DNA of 64,000 bases from Rikenella sp031549665 (lineage in GTDB: Bacteria > Bacteroidota > Bacteroidia > Bacteroidales > Rikenellaceae): positions 1-64,000 of the forward strand of contig JAVBPJ010000003.1 of assembly GCA_031549665.1 (NCBI GenBank). Direction: 5' to 3'. This document shows, one piece after another, positions 1 through 7,005 of the stretch (positions are counted from its first letter, which is position 1; each line of letters starts with the position of its first letter). The position numbers were made by a program, and so were the translations under genes. The notes beneath the pieces are model-generated. The model did no database searches and had not been told where the DNA came from. It saw nothing but the letters and a program-made list of their open reading frames with translations.

Positions 1-428
1 CATGCCGAGATGATCGAGCCGAAAAGCGCGGCATCTTCGGCGGCTGGCACATCTACCACCACGGGACCGTCTTTCAGGTTGCAGAAAAACATCACGTAGT
101 TGGTCGAGTTGTTGGGCGTGGTGGTCTGAAATTTCCAGTTGGCGAATTTCGAGAAATAGATTACGTCGTTGTATTGCGCCCCGGCGTCGCGTAAATAAGC
201 TTGCCGCATGGCGTCGAAATTCATCAGTGGCATCCCCCAAATGGCTGCCTCGACGGCGCGCGAATAGAACAAATCGTGTTTTATCTGCCCGATGTTGCTT
301 TCCGTTTGCTGGTTTTCTCCCGTCAGTTCACCTTTGTTTTGTGATTGGGAGCAAGATGTAAATGCAGTTGTCGCTGCTGCTGCGAGCAGGACGGCTGCGG
401 TTTTCAGATTTAAATTCAGTGTTTTCAT
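1..428 (-). CDS. DUF1254/DUF1214-type exported protein, 3' part outside window
   Basis: The reading frame opens with an ATG at 428 and runs leftwards without a stop to the window edge, so only about 142 N-terminal codons are visible. It begins with a lipoprotein-type leader (hydrophobic run ending Ala-Phe-Thr-Ser-Cys near residue 25), so the protein is probably lipidated and exported. The following residues (a Tyr-Ser-Arg-Ala-Val-Glu-Ala-Ala-Ile-Trp-Gly stretch, then an Asn-Asn-Ser-Thr-Asn-Tyr segment) match those of the two paralogues downstream. Family function is unknown. It is the first gene of a three-gene tandem array on the minus strand, 13 bp from the next. Confidence 0.75.
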   Translation of the reverse strand, partial: MKTLNLNLKTAAVLLAAAATTAFTSCSQSQNKGELTGENQQTESNIGQIKHDLFYSRAVEAAIWGMPLMNFDAMRQAYLRDAGAQYNDVIYFSKFANWKFQTTTPNNSTNYVMFFCNLKDGPVVVDVPAAEDAALFGSIISA

Positions 429-441
429 TGCGGTTTATGAT

Positions 442-1917
442 TTATTTAACTTCTTCAAAATCGCCCGGTTTCCAACTGCCGTCAAATGCAGGCGTCTCGG
501 GGCCGTAGATCCGGAAATACGAGAACCACCCCTTGTTCGGAAGGGTTTGTATCCAGAGGTTTTCTTTCCCTGCCGGAGCTGTCGGGCCGAAATAGAGTTC
601 CACGGAAGGCTGGCCGGCGAACTCTTTCAGTTCGAACATCGAGCGCAGGGCTGCTTTGTTTTGTTCGGTGGCAATTTCGCTACGGGTTGCGTTGTCGTAG
701 ATGGTTATCGACCAGAACAATTTGCCCGGAACGGGTTGCGGAACGGTCAGCTTGTAGGTCTTCGAGCCGTCGAGATAGGCTCCCGTGTTGTCCTTCAGCC
801 CCAGCCAGTAAAGAGAGCCTGCGCCCGGTGCGCGATTGAACATGGCGGGCGATTCGATTTGCGCCTGATAGAACCATTTTTCGCGTGCGTAGAGATCGAC
901 GTAGTTCTCAGTATTGAATTGTCCGTCGCCTGCATAGCGCAGTACGGCCCACTCCCAGTGGCTGTCGTTCCATACAATGCGTTCCGGACGGCGGTCGGCG
1001 AACGACTGCACGCGCATGATGGCGTTGCCCGTTACGGAGGCCTTTTCGAGGATGGCTTTCATGCGGGCGTCGGGAGCGAAAGGTTTGCCCTTTTCGATGC
1101 CCAGTTCGGCCAGTTCGCCGTACCAGGTGCGATACTCGGGGTTGGCAGGTTCGTCGTTGATGAATTTTGCCAGGCGTTCCCAATAGCCAATGTTGTCTTC
1201 CCAGCGGACGGGCGTGAAATCACCCGGCTGATCGTTCAGTTTTATCCATCCGAGTTCCGGGGCGGGTTTTCCCAGCGGATACACCTTGATGGACCTCATC
1301 AGCTTTTCGCCCGTTTCGGGATTGTTGTCCATCGGGATGGCACGCAGAAGCACCAATACCTGGTTGGTGGTCGATTTCCCGACGTAGTAGCCCGAGGGAA
1401 CCTTGCCGGTGTAGTTCGGCGGCAGGATGATGTGTTTGCCTCCCTTGCCCTTGTCGGGGCCGGGCATGCCGATATCCATCACCCACAGTTGGTTCATATC
1501 GTCGACAGCCGACATGATGGGACCGGCGGGGACTTCAATCACTATCGGTCCCTGCGAAAGGTCGAGCGGAAGGCCCGCATAACGGGTGTCTGAATTGGGT
1601 GTGAATACAATTTGCGCGGGTGCGCCGTCCATAATGGCGAACGTTTTGTTCGGGACACAACCGGCGGCAATGTTCCCGTCCCAGGTGGCCAGGATGGATA
1701 CGGTCGGATAGAAGAAACGGTAGGTTTGGATGGCGCGGTTCAAATCCGCGTCGTCATACGCTTTTTGGATGGTGGCCGCGGTTGGATAACCGTTTGTGAA
1801 TTCATACCCTTGTCCGGCTTTTTCGGCCGAAGCGTCTGGTTTTTTCTGGGCGCCGCACGACGTTGCAATCACGGCGACTGCAAGCAGCAGGGCGGCGAAT
1901 GTTGAATTTGTTTTCAT
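442..1917 (-). CDS. DUF1254/DUF1214 domain lipoprotein
   Basis: 491 residues. The N-terminus is a lipoprotein signal (MKTNSTFAALLLAVAVIATSC, lipobox Ala-Thr-Ser-Cys at about residues 18-21). The mature part has the usual order of an N-terminal DUF1254 domain (with Thr-Pro-Asn-Ser-Asp-Thr-Arg-Tyr) and a C-terminal DUF1214 domain ending in a jelly-roll-like segment (Lys-Leu-Phe-Trp-Ser-Ile-Thr-Ile-Tyr-Asp). The length is normal for the family. Its biochemical role is unknown. It lies 19 bp downstream of a paralogue (1937-3334) and 13 bp upstream of another (1-428), so the three are probably co-transcribed and arose by tandem duplication. Confidence 0.85.
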   Translation of the reverse strand: MKTNSTFAALLLAVAVIATSCGAQKKPDASAEKAGQGYEFTNGYPTAATIQKAYDDADLNRAIQTYRFFYPTVSILATWDGNIAAGCVPNKTFAIMDGAPAQIVFTPNSDTRYAGLPLDLSQGPIVIEVPAGPIMSAVDDMNQLWVMDIGMPGPDKGKGGKHIILPPNYTGKVPSGYYVGKSTTNQVLVLLRAIPMDNNPETGEKLMRSIKVYPLGKPAPELGWIKLNDQPGDFTPVRWEDNIGYWERLAKFINDEPANPEYRTWYGELAELGIEKGKPFAPDARMKAILEKASVTGNAIMRVQSFADRRPERIVWNDSHWEWAVLRYAGDGQFNTENYVDLYAREKWFYQAQIESPAMFNRAPGAGSLYWLGLKDNTGAYLDGSKTYKLTVPQPVPGKLFWSITIYDNATRSEIATEQNKAALRSMFELKEFAGQPSVELYFGPTAPAGKENLWIQTLPNKGWFSYFRIYGPETPAFDGSWKPGDFEEVK

Positions 1918-1936
1918 TGCTTTTTTTGATTAATGG

Positions 1937-3334
1937 TTATTTAACTTTTTGTACTCCGGGCAAATGGTAGCTTCCGTTCAGGATCGGCGCTTCGGCGCCG
2001 TACAGCCGCATGGTGAGGTTGAAGCTGCCTTTGGGTGCGGGCAGCCAGTTCGATTCCTTATCCTTACCCGGATTTTCGTTCTGAATGTAAATGTCGATCG
2101 AACCGTCCTTGTTATACTTCAATCCATCGGTGGTGCTGCCGATGCTGTAACGCTTGAAATCGTTTTCCACAAAGAACATATCGTCGCCGAACATGTTCAG
2201 GTTCCAGAACACGGTAACGGGCGGAATCTGGCCTTTGTCGAAGTGAAGCACGTATTTGTTGGCGCCGTCGAGCTTATTGCCATCGGCGTCGACCACCGTG
2301 TTGGGGTAAAGCGACTCTTCGGCTACATTGGCCCCAAGTACGGTTTTGGCCAGGGCGGCACGCAATGTGATGTCATATCCCGCGCGACCGCCTCCCATCG
2401 TGTAGCGCCAGCCGTTCACGACCGTAGCCGAGGTCAATTTGGCGTTTTCGACCAGTTGGTCGGCAACGACTGCGGCGCGAGCCAAACCGCGCTTGGCGGG
2501 TTCGTCCAGACTTTGCCAGTCGAAACCTTTTTCAGCGCTTAATCCTATCGTGTGGAAAAGCATCACGAAGGGATCGGAAAAATCGGCATTGCGCGACAGG
2601 TAAAGCTGCATGCCGAAACCGAGTTGTTCGAAATAGCGCAGGTTCTCGGGGGCTTTGGGAGTAAAGACATATTTCTGTAACTCCATCTTGGGAATGGTGT
2701 ATTCCAGTCCCTGTTTCTGAAAAACGGAATAGGGCAACACATGGAAACTTTGTTGTTCTTTCACGGCGGCAGGTAAATCTTTATCGCCGTTAACCGCTAT
2801 ACGCAGAGCAATGACGGCTATGTTTGTATTAACCTTGATTTGTTCCATGCCGTATGGAACCGGCCCGTTGTAATCGGGGCCCGTAACAAAAAACAAGCCG
2901 GGCTCTTCGCCTTTGTAACCGCCGAGGTTGCGCACCACTTCGTCATACATGTTACCCACCTGAATGATGTACCAGCGGGGAGACTCCAGCTTCGGTATCT
3001 TAACAACCACCGGTTCGATACTCAGGTCGCCGTTGCAATAGGCGTCGATGGTCACATTGTTGGGGGTTACCACATAGCGGTCGGCAGCAGTTTTCAGCTT
3101 GTCGAACTTATGGAAATAATTTATGTAAACCGCACCCACTTTGGCGCCGTTCGAATTGGTGGCTACATAATCATAAAACGGGCGTCCCCAAATGGCGGCT
3201 TGTACGCCGATGGTATAAGCCTGTTCTTCCCTGGCCTGGTCGGGCGTCATTTTTTGTGCCGGAGCTTGTGCGTACACCTCCGTACTGCCCACAAGCGCCA
3301 AGAGCGAGGCAAAAATTTTGAATGTTGTTTTCAT
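1937..3334 (-). CDS. DUF1254/DUF1214 domain secreted protein
   Basis: 465 residues with a Sec signal peptide that ends Tyr-Ala-Gln-Ala near residue 23 and has no lipobox. Unlike its two neighbours it is therefore probably periplasmic and soluble. The Ala-Ala-Ile-Trp-Gly-Arg-Pro-Phe-Tyr-Asp segment (about residues 47-56) and the Val-Thr-Pro-Asn-Asn-Val-Thr segment are the DUF1254 hallmarks. The C-terminal third (Val-Thr-Val-Phe-Trp-Asn-Leu-Asn-Met-Phe) is DUF1214. This is the promoter-proximal gene of the tandem trio. No enzymatic activity can be inferred from the sequence. Confidence 0.85.
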   Translation of the reverse strand: MKTTFKIFASLLALVGSTEVYAQAPAQKMTPDQAREEQAYTIGVQAAIWGRPFYDYVATNSNGAKVGAVYINYFHKFDKLKTAADRYVVTPNNVTIDAYCNGDLSIEPVVVKIPKLESPRWYIIQVGNMYDEVVRNLGGYKGEEPGLFFVTGPDYNGPVPYGMEQIKVNTNIAVIALRIAVNGDKDLPAAVKEQQSFHVLPYSVFQKQGLEYTIPKMELQKYVFTPKAPENLRYFEQLGFGMQLYLSRNADFSDPFVMLFHTIGLSAEKGFDWQSLDEPAKRGLARAAVVADQLVENAKLTSATVVNGWRYTMGGGRAGYDITLRAALAKTVLGANVAEESLYPNTVVDADGNKLDGANKYVLHFDKGQIPPVTVFWNLNMFGDDMFFVENDFKRYSIGSTTDGLKYNKDGSIDIYIQNENPGKDKESNWLPAPKGSFNLTMRLYGAEAPILNGSYHLPGVQKVK

Positions 3335-3436
3335 GGCGTTAAATTGTTAATTCATGAGGTTTTTAGTTGCTGATTTCCATGCTTGTATAGTGTTACTTGT
3401 GCAGCAATTATCATTCCATTATCATGGTGTGGCAAG

Positions 3437-3467
3437 AATTGTCAGGTCAAAAAAATTTGTACGTTTG
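3437..3467 (+). promoter_or_regulatory. Bacteroidota-type promoter for the 3498 gene
   Basis: A perfect -7 element TACGTTTG lies at 3460-3467, preceded after 19 bases by ATTG at 3437-3440 as a weak -33 element. It sits about 30 bases upstream of the ATG at 3498. Confidence 0.55.
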
Positions 3468-3497
3468 GTGGCGATAACCATAAAAACCCAACTCCTT

Positions 3498-4130
3498 ATG
3501 AAAAAGGCCCTGTTCGTTTCCTTGATGTTTTTTGCTTCGATCACCTGCCTGTGGGCCCAAAAATACCAGGCGGTGCTGAAAATGACTGATGGTGCCGAAC
3601 AAAAAGGCGAGGTCGCCGATTGGAAAGTCGATGATACCGAGCTTAAATTCTTTCCCGCCGATGATGGAAAATCGGTTAAAATCGCCAGTGCCGACGTCGC
3701 TGTGATGACCGTGACCTTTAAAGGCGGAGATAGCGCCGAGTATGAATACGTGCCGGTGATCAAACTCAGAAGCGTGTACAAAAAAACCAACGAAATAGGC
3801 GGACATGGCTGGTTCGAGGTACAGATGCGCGGTTACATGACCATTTACCACCACCGTACCCCGAGTACGATGACCAACATCGGCAATCCCAAAGGCCCCA
3901 ATATGAGCCCGGGCAGCACCATGAAGTATTGCCGCCGCGAGGGCGAACCGGGAATTTCGGTGATCTCGCAAACCTTTTCGGTCGGCACCAACGGCGTTTT
4001 TAAGGGCTTGGCCCAGGTCTATTTCGACGACGACCAACAGATTGTCGACAAAATCAACAACGAAACCTACACCTACAAGGACATCGAGGCGATTGTAACG
4101 GAATACAACAGCCGCCACGGGAAAAAATAA
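3498..4130 (+). CDS. Hypothetical secreted protein
   Basis: 210 residues starting at the ATG at 3498, directly before a clear Sec signal (MKKALFVSLMFFASITCLWAQ, cleavage around residue 20). An in-frame extension upstream to 3354 is rejected because the promoter lies inside it. The mature protein opens with a beta-rich segment (Lys-Tyr-Gln-Ala-Val-Leu-Lys-Met-Thr-Asp-Gly) of the kind seen in Bacteroidota surface-associated proteins. The middle, around residue 115, carries His-His-Arg and several Gly/Pro turns. I do not recognise a family and infer no function. It is monocistronic and divergent from the DUF1254 array. Confidence 0.75.
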   Translation: MKKALFVSLMFFASITCLWAQKYQAVLKMTDGAEQKGEVADWKVDDTELKFFPADDGKSVKIASADVAVMTVTFKGGDSAEYEYVPVIKLRSVYKKTNEIGGHGWFEVQMRGYMTIYHHRTPSTMTNIGNPKGPNMSPGSTMKYCRREGEPGISVISQTFSVGTNGVFKGLAQVYFDDDQQIVDKINNETYTYKDIEAIVTEYNSRHGKK

Positions 4131-4263
4131 CCGCGGTCGTCGAATGGGTTCGGCGCAGCCTGCATCGGGCTGCGCCGACTTTGTTCGCAGCGGAGCGCGG
4201 GATTCAACTCTTGCGGGAAGAAACACTACCTTTACTCCCGTTAAAACACCGCGAGGCAATGCC

Positions 4264-5037
4264 ATGAAAGACGAGCATACATCCATCCACGAGTTCGATT
4301 TCGGCCTGATCTGCGAATATTTTTCGGGCATGGAACGCCAGGGGCCGGGCAGTCCCGAAGCGACGCTAAAGGCGTTGAGTTTTATTGACAATTTGGCAGA
4401 CGACTCCTACATTGCCGATCTGGGCTGCGGCACGGGCGGCCAAACCATGACCCTGGCCCGGAACACCCCCGGGCGGATCACGGGACTCGACCTTTTTCCC
4501 GAGTTCATCGACACGTTCAACCGGAACGCGCTGCGGCTCGGTCTGTCCGACAGGGTGCAAGGCATTGTCGGGTCGATGGACAACCTGCCCTTCGACCGCG
4601 AATCGTTAGACCTGATCTGGTCGGAGGGGGCGATCTACAACATCGGTTTTCAGCGGGGACTGGCCGAGTGGCGCCGGTTTCTGAAAACCGGCGGTTACGT
4701 CGCCGTGTCCGAAGCGTCGTGGCTCACCGACGAACGCCCCGCCGAAATTCACGATTTTTGGAGAGACGCCTATCCCGAAATCGACACCATTCCGAACAAA
4801 GTCGCCCAGGTGCAGCGGGCTGGCTACGTTCCTGTGGCGGCTTTCGTGCTGCCGGAAAATTGCTGGACGGAACATTTCTACGCCCCGCAGGCGCAAGCGC
4901 AGGAGGATTTTTTGAAGAAGCACCCCGGCAACCGGGCCGCCGAGGAACTGGTCGCCAATGAACGGCGCGAGGCGGAGCTGTACCGCAAGTACAAGGAGTT
5001 TTACGGATACGTGTTCTACGTTGGGCGAAAGATATGA
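4264..5037 (+). CDS. Class I SAM-dependent methyltransferase
   Basis: 257 residues. The Rossmann-type methyltransferase core is clear: motif I Ile-Ala-Asp-Leu-Gly-Cys-Gly-Thr-Gly-Gly (about residue 50), the acidic residue closing beta-2 (Gly-Leu-Asp-Leu-Phe-Pro), and motif IV Leu-Ile-Trp-Ser-Glu-Gly-Ala-Ile. The start at 4264 is preferred to upstream in-frame codons because it is preceded by a promoter-like TACCTTTA at about 4228 and by the conserved N-terminus (His-Glu-Phe-Asp-Phe-Gly-Leu-Ile-Cys-Glu-Tyr-Phe). The family acts on small molecules or unknown acceptors, and the substrate cannot be told from sequence or neighbours. Confidence 0.85.
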   Translation: MKDEHTSIHEFDFGLICEYFSGMERQGPGSPEATLKALSFIDNLADDSYIADLGCGTGGQTMTLARNTPGRITGLDLFPEFIDTFNRNALRLGLSDRVQGIVGSMDNLPFDRESLDLIWSEGAIYNIGFQRGLAEWRRFLKTGGYVAVSEASWLTDERPAEIHDFWRDAYPEIDTIPNKVAQVQRAGYVPVAAFVLPENCWTEHFYAPQAQAQEDFLKKHPGNRAAEELVANERREAELYRKYKEFYGYVFYVGRKI

Positions 5038-5217
5038 CGTACCCCGAGGTTGCTGTACTTCCCTGCCCCCTCTATTTAGGAACTTGCCCTTGACGGGCGT
5101 TGCGGGCCGCCGGAAAACCCCATACATGCCGCCAGGCGCCTCTGCCGCAGGCGGCCATGCCCAACTCTCCGCCGGGAACAGCAGGGTGGGCGATTTTAAG
5201 TTTTGGAAATCAGCAGA

Positions 5218-5466
5218 CTACTTCGACGGCACAGGAACCGGTACGGGAATGGGAACCACCACTACCTCGCCCTTTTTGCTTTTATGCTTTTTCTGCTGTC
5301 CGGGCGCGTACGGCGCTGCGGATTGAGATCCCGTGATTTTCTTTGCCTGACCCGGAGGCATGGCTCCTGCATGACTGTGGCGGGCCTTGTATTCCACGGT
5401 ACAGGAGGAGAGTCCCACCATGACAAACATACCCAACGCCACCGGCCATAACACACGTGTTTTCAT
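5218..5466 (-). CDS. Small lipoprotein with Pro/Lys-rich tail
   Basis: 82 residues: a signal anchor, a lipobox Leu-Ser-Ser-Cys around residues 19-22, a Met-Pro-Pro-Gly-Gln-Ala-Lys-Lys motif, a second Ala-Pro-Gly-Gln-Gln-Lys-Lys motif and a terminal Val-Pro/Ile-Pro dipeptide repeat. Small Bacteroidota lipoproteins with this Pro-Gly-Gln-Ala-Lys-Lys pattern are often labelled quinol oxidase subunit 4-like in databases; I see nothing here that supports an oxidase role. The proline-rich end suggests an extended periplasmic segment. No partner gene is adjacent. Confidence 0.7.
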   Translation of the reverse strand: MKTRVLWPVALGMFVMVGLSSCTVEYKARHSHAGAMPPGQAKKITGSQSAAPYAPGQQKKHKSKKGEVVVVPIPVPVPVPSK

Positions 5467-5621
5467 AGGAATAGATTTTTCTCAAACCAAAGATACTCTT
5501 TTTGCCCAGCTCCGGTCATAAAAACGGCGCTTCGGCCGCCGATTTGCTCTATTGCAATATAATTCCTTTGGAAATAGGCAGGTAAAGAGAATTCTGAGAT
5601 GACATATCGGAGCAGTAGTTA

Positions 5622-6875
5622 TTATTTGCCATAATCTTCAATAATTCTCTGGAGAACAGATCGCTGAAGTATGAGCTGCATTGATTTATCCATTCCCTCA
5701 AGCCTAATCGTCCTATTGAATTGGAATAATCCCATCTCAATTAGCATTTTGGCAATCAACTCATCTGCAAATGACGATGAATTAGTGGATACGCCTGAAA
5801 AATCTAATACAACAACTTTATGCGACTCTTTTATAATGTTAAATACTTCATTTTTTACTCTTATGGCTGATTCTCGTGTTCCTGTCCCTTCGGCATGGTC
5901 TGATATCTTATACCTAATATATCCATCCCCATCCTCCAAACCTTCAATATATAAATCTACCATCTCATATGGTACTCCCCTGAAAACAAGCGCTTTTTCT
6001 AGTGATAAGCCTCCGGCATAATTTAATTGAAAATCAACCGTTGTGCCAACATTTGTATTTGACAGGAAAGGAATACGTTCGTTTGTAGACACTTGTCCTT
6101 GATCATATTTATATAGTGCATTCCCTGATGTAAGCATAAGTCGGCCATTTCCTTGTTTAATAATTGAAAATAGGCCAAACAATCCATTGCCTTGCCCAAT
6201 TGACTTATCTCGTGTAACCTCTTCCTGAATACATAAAGTTAATGCATCAATAGTTGATTTTGGGTTGTGAACAGAGTTCCTTAGAGAATTATATATACCT
6301 TGACCTAAGTCATATATGGTAAAAACGACGTTTTTGGTGGAGGTATGCAATTGGCCCATCACATACCCATGGTCGATTTTTGCGTGTTGTATCACATTAT
6401 CCATAGTTTCATATATTGACCACTCAATAGCATTTAGCACACCTTTTTCAAAACGTTCTTCTTTTCTTAATTCTATCAGATACGATTCAACAATCTTTTG
6501 TACATCATTCGAACCAAAAAACTTCCATACTTTATTCAGTGCATTCCGCCTTAAGACAGCTTCATTATTAGATATATCATATGGTTTTAGTATGCCAGTA
6601 ACTGCAACATTCGAGGGTGTCTTTCTGTCGTTAATTTCGAACTCTATTCCATTTTGTTGAAAATAACTTATGAGACCAGCTATTGGCGTTGCTGCATTTG
6701 GGAAAACAGAATTAACATTTGAGAAGTCTAATTCAAAATTTCTCCAGCCCTTGTTTGTCCCATCTTTCATTACGCGGATGAAGTCAGACACACATATAGC
6801 GCTGCTCAAATGATTGATAGAAATCATATTCTGTTCTCTTTCGACAGAATAGGTTGCCCGTTTATTATAATTCAT
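5622..6875 (-). CDS. STAS-like / GHKL ATPase / DUF4325 regulatory protein
   Basis: About 417 residues. The N-terminal ~110 residues look STAS-like (Ile-Ser-Ile-Asn-His-Leu-Ser then Phe-Glu-Leu-Asp-Phe-Ser). The middle is a GHKL/HATPase: N-box Tyr-Glu-Thr-Met-Asp-Asn-Val-Ile-Gln-His-Ala, G1 Asp-Leu-Gly-Gln-Gly-Ile, G2 Gly-Gln-Gly-Asn-Gly-Leu-Phe-Gly-Leu, then Gly-Thr-Thr. The last ~80 residues fit the STAS-like DUF4325 (Val-Val-Val-Leu-Asp-Phe-Ser-Gly-Val). This resembles an anti-sigma-factor kinase and its antagonist joined in one chain. The gene is strikingly AT-rich compared with all neighbours, suggesting acquisition. The start at 6875 lies just below the promoter at 6895-6902; ATG 6827, preceded by an AAAGAGA stretch, is a real alternative. 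Targets unknown. Confidence 0.8.
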   Translation of the reverse strand: MNYNKRATYSVEREQNMISINHLSSAICVSDFIRVMKDGTNKGWRNFELDFSNVNSVFPNAATPIAGLISYFQQNGIEFEINDRKTPSNVAVTGILKPYDISNNEAVLRRNALNKVWKFFGSNDVQKIVESYLIELRKEERFEKGVLNAIEWSIYETMDNVIQHAKIDHGYVMGQLHTSTKNVVFTIYDLGQGIYNSLRNSVHNPKSTIDALTLCIQEEVTRDKSIGQGNGLFGLFSIIKQGNGRLMLTSGNALYKYDQGQVSTNERIPFLSNTNVGTTVDFQLNYAGGLSLEKALVFRGVPYEMVDLYIEGLEDGDGYIRYKISDHAEGTGTRESAIRVKNEVFNIIKESHKVVVLDFSGVSTNSSSFADELIAKMLIEMGLFQFNRTIRLEGMDKSMQLILQRSVLQRIIEDYGK

Positions 6876-6894
6876 TCGAACAAATTTTATTTCC

Positions 6895-6902
6895 CAAAGG
6901 TA
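6895..6902 (-). promoter_or_regulatory. -7 element TACCTTTG for the STAS/ATPase gene
   Basis: On the minus strand the sequence reads TACCTTTG exactly, about 20 bases before the ATG at 6875. It rules out the longer reading frame that would start at 6950. Confidence 0.6.
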
Positions 6903-7005
6903 GTGTTTTAGTAAAAAACCACCGAATGAAAATGAGCGAAATATGCACAAATGATACTCAATTCACAAAGCCACAGAATTGTCGTACCTTGCAGGGGTGA
7001 AAACC

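Noticed and set aside
292..1593. A 433-codon plus-strand frame over the DUF1254 array
   Set aside because: The minus-strand genes have signal peptides and family motifs; the plus-strand frame has none and crosses a gene boundary.
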